DNA from: Kiritimatiellaeota bacterium B1221
Lineage (GTDB): Bacteria > Verrucomicrobiota > Kiritimatiellia > SS1-B-03-39 > UBA6053
Direction of reading: 5' to 3'
DNA: 64,000 nucleotides
Assembly: GCA_029269125.1 (NCBI GenBank)
Contig: JARHXX010000002.1
Location: forward strand, 62,001 to 126,000
In this document: one piece after another, positions 33,509 through 43,470 of the stretch
Layout of the letters: the number at the start of each line of letters is the position of its first letter
Numbering within the stretch: the first letter of the stretch is position 1
Notes under the pieces: generated by a model
Told to the model about the DNA's origin: nothing
Database searches by the model: none
The model's input: the letters and a program-made list of their open reading frames with translations, nothing else
Program-made: the position numbers and the translations under genes

Positions 33509-36500
33509 ATGGCCCCCATGATTAAATCCCCCACCGAAAAAAAACGACAAAAAGTACTGCTGGTCGATGATCTTACAGATAACCTTACGCTGCTAAAAAA
33601 AATATTAAGTCCTCTTGATGTAGACGTGATCTGTGTCGAAAATGGTTTGGACGCCCTGGAAGCGGTAAATACGCATCGGTTCTCTTTGGCGATACTCGAT
33701 GTGGTGATGCCGGGAATGGATGGATATTGCCTTGGGCGAGAACTCAAAAAAAAACCGAATACGCAGGAGTTGCCGCTTATTTTTATTACCGCATCCGATC
33801 GGTTGGAAAATGATTTGATAGAAGGGTACGAGATCGGTGCGGTTGATTTTATCGAAAAGCCATTTGTTTCGGAGGTTTTGCGTCACAAGGTAAGGGCTTT
33901 ACTTAAAATTGATGAGAAGTTCCAAGAGCTCGAGCGAATGCAGTTTGATTTGGAAAAACGCGAAGCGGCCCATCTCAAACAACTTGAAAACAGCCAAAAG
34001 GCTTTGAGTCAATCCAGGCAAACGACCTTGAGTATGATGGAGGACGCCTTACAGGCCAAGGACCTTGCGGGAAAGCGGGCGGACAGGTATAAACTGCTCT
34101 TTCAAAATATGCCCAGTGGGTTTGCGTTACATGAAATGATATATAATGATGACGGGGTTGCCGTAGACTATCGTTTTATTCGCATGAATCCGGCCTTTGA
34201 AATGATCACCGGATTTAAAGCAGCAGATCTGGTCGGCAAAAGGGTCAAAGAAGTACTGCCCGAAACAGAACAGTATTGGATTGATCTGTTTGCTCAGGTC
34301 GTTGAGTCCGGAACGGCAGTGGTTTACGAAAATTATGCGAAAGCGTTGGATAAGCATTTTGTTGTTCGCGCATATCGTCCTGAAGCAGGGAAATTTGCGG
34401 TGCTTATCTCTGATGTAACCGAAAACCGGCGGACGGCCGAACAATTAAAACGCACCCAGTTTGCTATCGATAATATTAATGATGCGGTTTACTGGGTGAA
34501 TTTGGATGGGAAACTAACCTATGTGAATCAAGAGTCCTGCCGGGAACTGGGTTATACTGAATCTGAACTTTTGCAGCTGCATCTCTGGGATCTGGACCCG
34601 GATTTGACTCCGGAACTGTGGCCGGAAATTCTTCAGAATATTAAATCCATGGGGGATTTTATTACCGAAATTCAGCATCAGCGCAAAAATGGCAGTCAAT
34701 TCCCGGTGGAAGTGAGAGTGAATTATTTGGAATTTGGCGGGGATGCGATTATCTGCGGTTTCGCGCATAATATCACGGAGCGAAATGCGGCCCGTGACAA
34801 ACTGATTGCTTCACAGCAACTGACCCGTTCAATTATTGACTCCATTCCTGTTCGGGTATTTTGGAAAGATAAAAGCTCGGTTTACCTTGGTTGTAATTTG
34901 GCTTTCGCCAAAGATTTTGGCTTTGATCGGGTGGATGAAATTATTGGCAAAAAAGATTCTGATCTGCCTTTGGCCGCTTCCGTTGTCGAAAAATACCATG
35001 CGGATGATCAGGCGGTGATCCATACCGATTTGAAACACCTCGATAATATTGACAAATTTGGCCGTGCCGACTCGCAAATCGTTTGGATTAAAACCAATAA
35101 AGTCCCGCTTATTGACTCTAAAGGCCAGAAAATAGGGGTGTTGGGGACTTATGAAGATATTACGGAAAGCAAACAAATGCAGGAAGCGATCGAAAGGCAG
35201 GTCGTCGCTTTGACTCGTCCGCTGGAGGAAGGGCTGGAAATAAAATTTGAAGATTTGTTTAATTTGGAAGATATCCAACACATCCAGGATGAATTTGCCG
35301 CGGCAACCAATGTGGCATCGCTGATCACCCGTCCGGATGGTACCCCCATTACCCGGCCCAGCAACTTTACGGATTTATGTAAATGTGTCATCCGGGGGAC
35401 TGCCATTGGCTGTGCCAACTGTATCATTTCGGATGCTGAACTGGGACGTGTCCATTCCTCGGGTCCGAGAGTACAACCCTGCCTGAGTGGTGGGCTGTGG
35501 GACGCGGGGGCCAGTATAACTGTCGGTGGCCAGCATGTGGCGAGTTGGCTGATTGGTCAAGTAAGGGATGAAACCCAAACGGACGAACACATGCTGGCAT
35601 ATGCCCGTGAAATTGGTGCGAATGAAGAAATGTTATTAGAGGCGTTTCATCGTGTTCCCTCCATGTCGAGAGAACAGTTCCAGCATATTGCCGATGCGTT
35701 GTATGCCCTGGCCAAACAACTGTCGACTTCGGCATTCCAAAATATACAACAAGCCCGCTTTATCGCGGACGAAAAGCGGCGGACCCAAGAATTACGCCGC
35801 TTATCCACCGCCATCGAACAGTCTCCGGAAGTCATTGTGATTACCAACCGTCAAGGAATCATCGAATATGTGAATCCTGCTTTTGAGGGTTCGACCGGAT
35901 ATACTTCTGAGGAAGCGCTCGGGAATCGTCCTTCGCTATTGAAAAGTCACCAGCACACCTCCGAGTTTTATGAAGAAATGTGGCGAACCATCACATCGGG
36001 TGATGTTTGGAGCGGCCGGTTGATTAACCGGCGAAAGGATGGCTCCTTGTACACTGAGGACGCGGTTATTTCCCCGGTGAAATCTACTGAAGGTCTGATC
36101 ACGAATTTTGTCTCGGTGAAAAGGGATGTTACCCAGGAGCTGGTGCAGGAAGAAAAAATGCAGAATGCCCAAAAAATGGAGGCCGTAGGACAATTGGCAG
36201 GAGGGGTGGCGCATGACTTTAATAATATTTTACAATCCATTATGGGATTTAGCGATTTACTCTCTATGAACCTGGGAGAATCGGATACGGATTCCCGGGA
36301 ATGTGTGGAAGGGATTCAGCGGGCGGCCGATCATGCTGCAGATTTAACCCGTCAATTGCTGGCGTTCAGTCGGAAACAGCATGTAAGGTTTTCTACAGTC
36401 AACTTTAATGATGTGATTCTGAAAACCCTCAAATTCCTTAACAGCATCATTGGTGAAAATATTCGGGTGCACACAGACCTGCTTCCTGAACTTCACCTGA

Positions 36501-37309
36501 TTAATGCGGATGACGGGCAATTGGAGCGTGCACTTTTGAATATGGCATTGAATGCCCGGGATGCCATGCCGGAAGGGGGGATTCTAAATCTGCGCACGGA
36601 AAATATTACCCTTTCAGAAGATGAAACCACTCTATCGCCTTATGCGCAAACGGGAAAATATATATGTTTTACCATTTCGGATACGGGGTCGGGAATTCCG
36701 GAAAATGTGATTGGTCACATCTTTGAACCTTTTTACAGCACCAAACCCACGGGGAAAGGGAGTGGTCTGGGGCTGGCTGCCAGTTATGGAATTGTACGAA
36801 AACATGATGGCTGGATTGATGTGTCCAGTCAACCGGGTGAGGGGGCGACCTTTAAGATTTATTTGCCTGTCCAACCCAACAATTATGGTCGTAAGGGCGT
36901 CTCTGCCAAGTGTAAACCCCTGACGCCGCCCATGGGGGCGGGACAAAAAATTCTGATTGTGGAAGATGCAGAACCGGTGCGAATCCTTTCCGAAACATTA
37001 TTGAAGGAAGCGGGTTATCAAGTGGAAAGCACCCCCAGTGCTGAAGAGGCGGAACTCTTATTTAATCAGAGGGACGGGGATTTTGATTTATTATTCAGTG
37101 ATATCATTCTCCCTGACAAAAACGGAGCTGATTTGGCTGTAAGTCTTCAGGAGAAAAAACCCGGACTCCAAATTTTGCTTTGCAGTGGATATTCAGGCAA
37201 CCGCATTGAGCAAATCAGCGGACTTCTTAAGAAGTATTCCTTTCTCGAAAAGCCCTTTAATTCTTCCATGTTGTTAAATCGTGTGTCTGAAATTTTCCGG
37301 GCCTTGTGA
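33509..37309 (+). CDS. Hybrid histidine kinase with two receivers, PAS and PocR domains
   Basis: A 1266-residue soluble signalling protein. Order: receiver 1 (residues about 15-135, phospho-acceptor Asp64 in ILDVVMPGMDG), a coiled linker, three PAS domains (about 195-315, 318-435, 438-555), a PocR ligand-binding domain (about 570-735, with four clustered cysteines in CKCVIRGTAIGCANC), a fourth PAS (about 766-885), HisKA with His near 902 in GGVAHDFNNIL, an ATPase domain (N box near 1000, DTGSGIPENV and GKGSGLGLA), and receiver 2 (about 1147-1265, Asp in LLFSDIILPDKNG). No membrane helix, so it senses cytoplasmic or diffusible signals. PocR domains often bind small metabolites such as diols or carbohydrates. 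The output regulator is not adjacent. Confidence 0.93.
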   Translation: MAPMIKSPTEKKRQKVLLVDDLTDNLTLLKKILSPLDVDVICVENGLDALEAVNTHRFSLAILDVVMPGMDGYCLGRELKKKPNTQELPLIFITASDRLENDLIEGYEIGAVDFIEKPFVSEVLRHKVRALLKIDEKFQELERMQFDLEKREAAHLKQLENSQKALSQSRQTTLSMMEDALQAKDLAGKRADRYKLLFQNMPSGFALHEMIYNDDGVAVDYRFIRMNPAFEMITGFKAADLVGKRVKEVLPETEQYWIDLFAQVVESGTAVVYENYAKALDKHFVVRAYRPEAGKFAVLISDVTENRRTAEQLKRTQFAIDNINDAVYWVNLDGKLTYVNQESCRELGYTESELLQLHLWDLDPDLTPELWPEILQNIKSMGDFITEIQHQRKNGSQFPVEVRVNYLEFGGDAIICGFAHNITERNAARDKLIASQQLTRSIIDSIPVRVFWKDKSSVYLGCNLAFAKDFGFDRVDEIIGKKDSDLPLAASVVEKYHADDQAVIHTDLKHLDNIDKFGRADSQIVWIKTNKVPLIDSKGQKIGVLGTYEDITESKQMQEAIERQVVALTRPLEEGLEIKFEDLFNLEDIQHIQDEFAAATNVASLITRPDGTPITRPSNFTDLCKCVIRGTAIGCANCIISDAELGRVHSSGPRVQPCLSGGLWDAGASITVGGQHVASWLIGQVRDETQTDEHMLAYAREIGANEEMLLEAFHRVPSMSREQFQHIADALYALAKQLSTSAFQNIQQARFIADEKRRTQELRRLSTAIEQSPEVIVITNRQGIIEYVNPAFEGSTGYTSEEALGNRPSLLKSHQHTSEFYEEMWRTITSGDVWSGRLINRRKDGSLYTEDAVISPVKSTEGLITNFVSVKRDVTQELVQEEKMQNAQKMEAVGQLAGGVAHDFNNILQSIMGFSDLLSMNLGESDTDSRECVEGIQRAADHAADLTRQLLAFSRKQHVRFSTVNFNDVILKTLKFLNSIIGENIRVHTDLLPELHLINADDGQLERALLNMALNARDAMPEGGILNLRTENITLSEDETTLSPYAQTGKYICFTISDTGSGIPENVIGHIFEPFYSTKPTGKGSGLGLAASYGIVRKHDGWIDVSSQPGEGATFKIYLPVQPNNYGRKGVSAKCKPLTPPMGAGQKILIVEDAEPVRILSETLLKEAGYQVESTPSAEEAELLFNQRDGDFDLLFSDIILPDKNGADLAVSLQEKKPGLQILLCSGYSGNRIEQISGLLKKYSFLEKPFNSSMLLNRVSEIFRAL

Positions 37310-37499
37310 AGTGAACGCCGCATCGGTATTCAGGAATATTCGAAGAATTGCATTGCCAATGGATGAAGGTTCATGTTAGAAGCGCGACCTATTCGCGGAA
37401 AGATGTTCCGCTTTGCCGAAAAGTTTCGGCCCTTTTGCTTTCCACGTGTCCGGCGGGTTGTGAGTGGTATATAAATCATCCCGGACTTGGAAAAATAAA

Positions 37500-38849
37500 A
37501 TGACTTCTTCTTCTACGGCATCAAAGCCGTCTTCTTCTGCGCACCCCGAAAGTGGCAAATCCGACCTGCAAGGTTCCTTTAAATTGTTATCCGCGGACCT
37601 GCAGCGTTGTGTCTCCGAAGCGGGATACACCCAACCGACCCCCATTCAGGAACAGTCGATCGGCCCCATTGTGGAAGGCCAAGATTTGATTGGAACAGCT
37701 CAAACCGGAACCGGGAAGACCGCAGCCTTCACGTTACCGATCCTGCAGCGGTTGTCTGAAAATCCGGTGAAAGTGCACAAAGGCAGCCCCCGGGTATTGG
37801 TGTTGGCTCCCACCCGTGAATTGGCGGCACAGATTGGTGAGAGCATCGAAACTTACGGCCGGTTTCTCTCTTTGAAACACGCGGTCATTTTTGGTGGGGT
37901 CAATCAGTTTCACCAAGTCAAACAACTGAATAAAGGTTTGGATATTTTGGTGGCCACACCCGGACGGTTATTGGACTTAATGAGCCAGGGGTATATTCGT
38001 TTGAACAAAGTTGAAATCTTTGTGTTGGATGAGATGGACCGTATGCTTGATATGGGGTTCATTCGTGACATCAAAAAGGTGCTGGTTGAAGTGCCGAGTA
38101 AACGTCAAACACTCTTTTTCTCGGCAACCATGTCTCATCAAATTGAGCAGTTGGCGGCAACCATGGTTCGTAATCCGTTTCGGGTTTCCATTACCCCGGA
38201 CAAACCGACGGTTGAACGTATTGACCAGAAAGTTTTGTTTATTCAACCCGGAAATAAAAACCGGAGTTTGGTGAATTTGATTAAAGGAAATGATGTCGAA
38301 AAAGTGATTGTTTTCACACAGATGAAACATGCCGCGAATAAAGTGGTGGAGAATCTGACCGATGCAGGAATTAGTGCCGCGGCTATTCATGGAAATAAAA
38401 GTCAGGCCGCACGAATTAAAGCCCTGGATGGATTTAAACGCGGACGGTTCAAAGTGCTGGTGGCAACCGATGTGGCTGCACGCGGATTGGATGTGGATGA
38501 TATCTCCCACGTGGTTAATTATGACATGCCGGTTGAGGCCGAAACCTATGTGCATCGAATTGGACGTACGGGCCGTGCCGGCGCCGAAGGGGATGCGATC
38601 TCCTTTGTTTCTCCTGAGGATCGTGCATATTTGACTCAAGTGGAGAAGTTACTGGGAAATGCGGTACCGGTAGATTTGGAGCATGAATTTCATAGTGACG
38701 AAGCGCGTTACTCCACGCTCAAACCCAAAGTGCCGGGTCGCGGACGGAGCGGGGGCCGGGGCCGGAGTAACAATCGGAACCGTACCAAGCCCTCGAACCG
38801 CCGTGGACGTCAAATGGGTGGTCACCGTAGTGGCAATCGGGGTAAATAA
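37500..38849 (+). CDS. rhlE: DEAD-box RNA helicase, RhlE type
   Basis: A 449-residue ATP-dependent RNA helicase. Start at 37500 (MTSSSTASKPSSS), a low-complexity Ser-rich leader. Motifs: Q motif GYTQPTPIQEQSIG, I AQTGTGKT, Ia PTRELAAQ, II DEMD, III SAT, IV VIVFTQMK, V ATDVAARGLD, VI HRIGRTGRAG. Motif II is DEMD rather than DEAD, so the Ala is replaced by Met while the catalytic acids remain. The C-terminal tail is Arg/Gly/Asn-rich (GRSGGRGRSNNRNR), an RNA-binding extension typical of RhlE. Likely roles are ribosome assembly or RNA turnover, often in the cold. Ends 27 bases from the convergent permease gene. Confidence 0.93.
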   Translation: MTSSSTASKPSSSAHPESGKSDLQGSFKLLSADLQRCVSEAGYTQPTPIQEQSIGPIVEGQDLIGTAQTGTGKTAAFTLPILQRLSENPVKVHKGSPRVLVLAPTRELAAQIGESIETYGRFLSLKHAVIFGGVNQFHQVKQLNKGLDILVATPGRLLDLMSQGYIRLNKVEIFVLDEMDRMLDMGFIRDIKKVLVEVPSKRQTLFFSATMSHQIEQLAATMVRNPFRVSITPDKPTVERIDQKVLFIQPGNKNRSLVNLIKGNDVEKVIVFTQMKHAANKVVENLTDAGISAAAIHGNKSQAARIKALDGFKRGRFKVLVATDVAARGLDVDDISHVVNYDMPVEAETYVHRIGRTGRAGAEGDAISFVSPEDRAYLTQVEKLLGNAVPVDLEHEFHSDEARYSTLKPKVPGRGRSGGRGRSNNRNRTKPSNRRGRQMGGHRSGNRGK

Positions 38850-38876
38850 CCCCACGCTCTCCGAATCGGTAAAGGT

Positions 38877-39872
38877 TTACTCTCCCTTCAGCGCATCACT
38901 TGGATGCAAGTGTGCCGCCTGAAGGGCGGGCAGACTCGCGCAGAGTAAAATCCATCCCAGAATGGCGCACCATGCCATCGCAAGGTGGGTGAACGGGACG
39001 GCCGGAAGAAAAAGCAGGGTTCCCACCAAACTGGGAATGGCGCTGCCGGTGAAAGTTTCTAATAAAATTTGATTCCGGATATCTTCCGGTCTGGCACCCA
39101 ATGAGCGACGAAGTGCAAATTCTGATTTCCGCTCCCGGATCTCCGACTGATGCAAGGCTTGCAGCAGCAAGGCGGCGAGTAAGGCACTTGCCAGGGCAAT
39201 GCCGCTGAGGTTTCGACGCAGTTTTCTAAACCCTGCACGTGCCTGCCGCTGTTTATCTTGATGATCGACCAACTGAACCCCCTCCTTTTGCAGTAGGTCA
39301 TTGACCAGGGGTTTGATGAGGGATGCCGGAAGGTTGATTTTAAACTCCTGCGGGGCGGGGGGGAGAAGATCTTTTGCCCGGCGGGGAATGATCGAATCCA
39401 CCGGTAGAGAATAACGGCCTATGCCGTAAATTCGAAAGGCTTGTTCATTCTGAAGAAACAGGTCTCCGGGTTGAAGTGATCGAGCAGGTGATTGCTGTAA
39501 GAGCACCGCAGGTTCTCCCCGGGCAATGACTTCCGGAGAAAGTGATCTGCCCCGGCCATGAAAAAAATCAGGGGGCAGGGTTCCGGAAATCCAGGCCGTG
39601 GATCCTTCAATTTCAAATGAATACCAATGGTTGGGGGGGAGGCGTTGTTCCAGATTTTGACTTTGTTCTGGTGAAAGCGTTCTGCGGATGAGCAAGGTGC
39701 ATTGATCCGCAGGCCAGGATTTCAGGAGTATATCCGCCTCCGTTTTTGCCTTTTGAAGCAACCACAAACCGGTGGAGATCAAAAGACTTAAACCTAAAGC
39801 AAGCGATGCGCCCGCGAATGAGGCCAATGGCCGTGCCCGCCATCCGCCCCTAATATCCTGCAACAGATTCAT
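38877..39872 (-). CDS. MacB/FtsX-type ABC permease
   Basis: A 331-residue inner-membrane protein with an N-terminal helix (about 18-38), an extracytoplasmic domain (about 40-230) and three C-terminal helices. The segment SEFALRRSLGARPEDIRNQILLE after the second helix is the cytoplasmic coupling motif of FtsX/MacB permeases. It is shorter than typical MacB and has a small periplasmic domain. With the adjacent LolD-type ATPase (ATG overlap at 39872/39869) and the membrane-fusion protein upstream it forms a MacAB-like three-part exporter or mechanotransmission system. The substrate is unknown, and no TolC-like gene is nearby. Confidence 0.85.
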   Translation of the reverse strand: MNLLQDIRGGWRARPLASFAGASLALGLSLLISTGLWLLQKAKTEADILLKSWPADQCTLLIRRTLSPEQSQNLEQRLPPNHWYSFEIEGSTAWISGTLPPDFFHGRGRSLSPEVIARGEPAVLLQQSPARSLQPGDLFLQNEQAFRIYGIGRYSLPVDSIIPRRAKDLLPPAPQEFKINLPASLIKPLVNDLLQKEGVQLVDHQDKQRQARAGFRKLRRNLSGIALASALLAALLLQALHQSEIRERKSEFALRRSLGARPEDIRNQILLETFTGSAIPSLVGTLLFLPAVPFTHLAMAWCAILGWILLCASLPALQAAHLHPSDALKGE

Positions 39873-40549
39873 AAGGCGATTTGCTCCAGTTGTCCTTGGT
39901 TAAACCGGTAAACCCTGGTTGCAAATTCAAACCACCGCTTGTCGTGGGTGGCAATTACCATGGCCGCCCCGCGGGTGGACACGCCCATAAACAGTTCGCG
40001 AACTTTATCCGCATTTGCCTCATCCAGGTTGCCCGTGGGTTCATCAGCAAGGAACAACGAGGGTTGAAGGAGCATGGCCCGGGCGATACAAAGCCGTTGT
40101 TTCTCGCCTCCGGAAAGCAGGCGCGCGGACTGTTTTTTCCGATCTGCCAATCCCACCTTCTCCAGCAGCCTTTCGGCATGATCCTGTAAAGGATCGGTCT
40201 GTGGCAGGTATCGGAGCCGAAGATTTAAATTATCCCACACGGAATGGTGAGGGAGCAGATGAAACTGTTGGAAAACCATGCCGATTTCCTGGGCACGGAT
40301 TTTGCAGCGCCGGGTTTCTGACCATTGATCTGTTTTTTCACCTTTGAAATCCAACTGACCGCCTGAGGGCTGATCCAAGAATGCCATGAGGTGGAGGAGG
40401 GTGGTTTTCCCACAGCCTGAAGGACCAAAGAGAATGATCCTGTCTCCGGTGTGAATTTCTAAATCGATACCGTTGAGAACTTTCCTCGGTTCTTCCCGGG
40501 TTGGAAATGACCTTTGGATCCGTTGCAAATTTAAGCAGGGGACCGTCAT
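39869..40549 (-). CDS. ABC ATPase, LolD/MacB type
   Basis: A 226-residue ATPase with Walker A GPSGCGKTT near residue 38, the Q-loop FQQFHLLPHHSVWDNL, signature LLSGGEKQRLCIARA near 142, Walker B LFLADEPTGNLDEANA and ATHDKRWFE. The FQQFHLLP and ADEPTGNLD blocks are typical of the LolD/FtsE/MacB group that drives FtsX-like permeases rather than importers. It overlaps the permease gene and the fusion-protein gene by four bases each, so the three are co-translated. Confidence 0.92.
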   Translation of the reverse strand: MTVPCLNLQRIQRSFPTREEPRKVLNGIDLEIHTGDRIILFGPSGCGKTTLLHLMAFLDQPSGGQLDFKGEKTDQWSETRRCKIRAQEIGMVFQQFHLLPHHSVWDNLNLRLRYLPQTDPLQDHAERLLEKVGLADRKKQSARLLSGGEKQRLCIARAMLLQPSLFLADEPTGNLDEANADKVRELFMGVSTRGAAMVIATHDKRWFEFATRVYRFNQGQLEQIAL

Positions 40550-41760
40550 GGCTGAATCAGGATATCTCCGACCGCAAGACCTTCGGTCACAATCACGTAT
40601 TCCGGATTCCCATCGCCCAATTGAATTTCACGGGTTTCCGAAGATCCGGATTTTGATTGGCAGTGCACGATTGCGATACCGTCTTGATAGGTAATCCAAT
40701 CACGGGGAATCAGAATGGCCTGTTCATTGACATATTCCAAAACTTCTATTTCAGCAGTGAGTCCCGGACGGAGTTCGGGCCCCACCTCCTGAAGAAGCAA
40801 GGTGACGGGATAGCGCTGGTTTTCCCCTTCAGGATGTGCCCCGACCCGGCTCACTTTGGCGTCATAGGTTTTGTCCGGATAGGCGGGAAACCGGATGCGG
40901 GCGTTTAATCCGGGGAGAATTTCTGAAAGGGATTGTTCAGGAATATGGCTTTGTACTTCGAGCTCGGTTAAATCGGCCAGCTGCATAAAAACTTGGTTCC
41001 GGTATAATCCGTCTCCTACCCGCGGGGCGCGTCTTTCACTGTCAATCGGGATACGGGGCAGGTAAACCGTCCCCTGGACCTCCGCAACCACTTCGGTGTT
41101 TTTGAGCCGCGCTTCCACCCGTTCCAGGGCGGTTTTCGCCGCATGTAAACGTGCTTGCGCTTTTTGTTCCAGGGCCGGGTGAAGAATCTCTTGAGTGAGT
41201 TTGAGTTGCTGTTTCAAGCCATCTATCCCTGATTGCAACTCTCTCAACTTTAGATCATGCCGGGCAAGCTCTTCGGAGGAGAGCAGGTTTTCGTCCACCA
41301 ATTCAGCGGTGTCTTTGCGCAAAGATATTTGTTCCTGATACTGAGCCTCCAAGGTTCGCAAATCACTTTGGATGCGTTGAAGCTCCAAGGGATGCTGTGC
41401 GAGGGAAAGGGAGCGTAATTCTGCGGAAGCCATTTCTAAATCCCGTGCCAAATTCAGTTTTTTCTCTTCAAGTTCTGAAGGGTCAAATCGGGCGACGGTA
41501 TCTCCCTGAAACACGGGGGTGCCGTCTTCAATCAACCAGGTGATTTTAGAAAGCCCATCCAGTTCAGACCGTAGGCTGACGGCATTTTTGGCCTCCAGTT
41601 TCCCCGCCAAAGGATGCCATCTTTCGAATCGGGAATGGGTGATGACATATTCTTTTTGGGCGGGGCCCCGATTTCCTGTCAATTTCCACCCCGAAATGCC
41701 GATCAATAGGAAAAGGGGGAGGATCCATATCGGAGAATAACGGATGCGCATGCGGTTCAA
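40546..41760 (-). CDS. Membrane-fusion (MacA/HlyD-type) periplasmic adaptor
   Basis: A 404-residue protein starting at TTG 41760, which overlaps the preceding stop (TTGA), or at ATG 41751 nine bases later. One N-terminal helix (PIWILPLFLLIGISGW), then barrel-sandwich halves (VSLRSELDGLSKITWL... and the later VAEVQGTVYLPRI), between them an alpha-helical hairpin (about 85-220), then beta-barrel and C-terminal domains (TAEIEVLEYVNEQAILIP). Such adaptors connect an inner-membrane transporter to an outer-membrane channel. With the next two genes it makes a MacA-ATPase-permease set. Confidence 0.9.
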   Translation of the reverse strand: MNRMRIRYSPIWILPLFLLIGISGWKLTGNRGPAQKEYVITHSRFERWHPLAGKLEAKNAVSLRSELDGLSKITWLIEDGTPVFQGDTVARFDPSELEEKKLNLARDLEMASAELRSLSLAQHPLELQRIQSDLRTLEAQYQEQISLRKDTAELVDENLLSSEELARHDLKLRELQSGIDGLKQQLKLTQEILHPALEQKAQARLHAAKTALERVEARLKNTEVVAEVQGTVYLPRIPIDSERRAPRVGDGLYRNQVFMQLADLTELEVQSHIPEQSLSEILPGLNARIRFPAYPDKTYDAKVSRVGAHPEGENQRYPVTLLLQEVGPELRPGLTAEIEVLEYVNEQAILIPRDWITYQDGIAIVHCQSKSGSSETREIQLGDGNPEYVIVTEGLAVGDILIQP

Positions 41761-43463
41761 TTGTGGGTATGAACTTGCAGTTGCGGGAAGGGGATACTCC
41801 AGCCTTTTTGATTACAAAGATCTACCAAAGCCATTTGAATCCACATGGGTAAATAGGGCCACTGGTCAGCGACTTCTCCTTTGCAATCGACAATGATGCA
41901 GAGTTTTAATGCCGAATCAGAGGCTTCAGCCAATTGCACCTGCAGGTGTTGAAGATTTTCGCCCAACCGGCCTTCCAGCTCTTGATGTAAATGTTTTTCC
42001 ATCGCATTGGGGATCAGGGAGGTCGCATCTGCGATATGGCGGTAATCAATACCAAAAGAAACTTCCCTGCGAAACCCGGTGCTGAGCACGGTGGGAGAGA
42101 GTTCCATGTATTGAAGTGTCGTGTACACGCGTTGGCTTCCGCCGGGAGGAATAATTTGCACGGAAGAAGGGGTTTGGTAGCTGACTTTACCGAAGGTGCC
42201 GTCTGCAAGCAGTACCCAGTCTTCTTTTCGGCTGGGAAACCATTCTTCATCCTCCCCTTTGGGGCGGGAGAGCAAGCCTACCAGCATGCGTGTCGGCAGC
42301 GTCAGCACCCCACCGTTCAGAAGGGGATTGACCAATTCTGTCCGGAAACTAATGGAATTTACTTTCCAGGGGAGACCTTCGTACACCAGGCGTTCATCTT
42401 CGCGGACGGCTCCCATGTTGAGCATCATCCGGAAGAGTTCGATCATTCCTGGAAGCGTTTTCATTGCCCCCCAACCGATACCTAAAAGGAAGAGAAGAGA
42501 GACACTGAGCAGGAGGATATCCCCCCTGGCATTGAACGTGCCAATTAAACCGCCCAGAGCTAAAATCAAGGTGAGGAGGGTCCAAAGCAAACTTGATAAA
42601 CGATTGGAAAAGGAACGGCCTTTTTTGCGGCTGGGACGAAATTTATTCCATGCCCGGGCGATCCAGCCCATAGCGAGATAGACAATGATAAACGCCAAAA
42701 TACCCAAAACAAGATTGAGACCACTGCTTCTTAAAAATCCGGATGCTGCAGCTTTTGCCTCTTCAATTGCGGGTTGTTTATTTTCTTCCCGTTGTTTGAG
42801 CTGAAGTTCGGCAAAGGTGATTTGATTTTGCGCATCATCATAGAGGCCTTTCCATTTTTCTTGGAGTTGGGTTAACCGGGAGGTCAATTCAGGATCGGTC
42901 GATTCTGCGAGTAAAGGCTCGAGACTTTTGAGTGCTTGTTCGGCGGCTTTAAGACGTTCCTGGTTGAGTTCTAATTGAGAAGTTAGTTTTCCCAGTTCCC
43001 GGGAATCCTTGGTTGCCGCATTAATTTCCGCCAGCAAGGGTTCGAGGAGCTGCCCCAGTTCATCTTGCCAATTAAATTCTTTTTTCGGGGCGTCTTCAAA
43101 TATGGAGACATCTGTACGAACCGCAATGCTCTGTAAACGGAAATTCAATTCGGCGATTTCTTTATTTATTTTTTCCAGTTCGGGAACCAGTTTGTCCTTC
43201 TGGATGGGATCAATGGCGGCATTCCTTTGGGCATAGAGATGATCTCGTTTTTCTTCCCGAAGCGTAATGGAATCATTCAGTGCACTTAGTGACGCCAATT
43301 CATCGTCCAAATTTGTAAAGGTGGGGGGCGCTTCGGTGGGAGCGGGTTCGACCGCTGTCGATGCTTCGGCCGCGGATACCGGTGCTGCGGGATTCGGTAC
43401 GGGCAGATCTTCCTGGGCGAAGAGGGGAAGAAACAGGAGGAGGGAAAGGAGAAAAGGTTTCAT
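41757..43463 (-). CDS. MscS-like protein with coiled-coil periplasmic domain
   Basis: A 568-residue protein; I take ATG 43463 (MKPFLLSLLLFLPLFAQE), which gives a signal peptide. A Pro/Ala-rich linker and a long coiled coil (about 60-225: LVPELEKINKEIAELNF and similar) precede three or four membrane helices (about 250-345) and a distant MscS-type beta domain (GTFGKVSYQTPSSVQIIPPG; VSFGIDYRH). Large MscS relatives with helical periplasmic parts (MscK/YnaI kind) act as osmotic safety channels. The pore-lining Gly/Ala pattern is not clear, so channel function is inferred. It is 7 bases after the glycosyltransferase gene. Confidence 0.72.
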   Translation of the reverse strand: MKPFLLSLLLFLPLFAQEDLPVPNPAAPVSAAEASTAVEPAPTEAPPTFTNLDDELASLSALNDSITLREEKRDHLYAQRNAAIDPIQKDKLVPELEKINKEIAELNFRLQSIAVRTDVSIFEDAPKKEFNWQDELGQLLEPLLAEINAATKDSRELGKLTSQLELNQERLKAAEQALKSLEPLLAESTDPELTSRLTQLQEKWKGLYDDAQNQITFAELQLKQREENKQPAIEEAKAAASGFLRSSGLNLVLGILAFIIVYLAMGWIARAWNKFRPSRKKGRSFSNRLSSLLWTLLTLILALGGLIGTFNARGDILLLSVSLLFLLGIGWGAMKTLPGMIELFRMMLNMGAVREDERLVYEGLPWKVNSISFRTELVNPLLNGGVLTLPTRMLVGLLSRPKGEDEEWFPSRKEDWVLLADGTFGKVSYQTPSSVQIIPPGGSQRVYTTLQYMELSPTVLSTGFRREVSFGIDYRHIADATSLIPNAMEKHLHQELEGRLGENLQHLQVQLAEASDSALKLCIIVDCKGEVADQWPYLPMWIQMALVDLCNQKGWSIPFPQLQVHTHN

Positions 43464-43470
43464 GCTTTTT

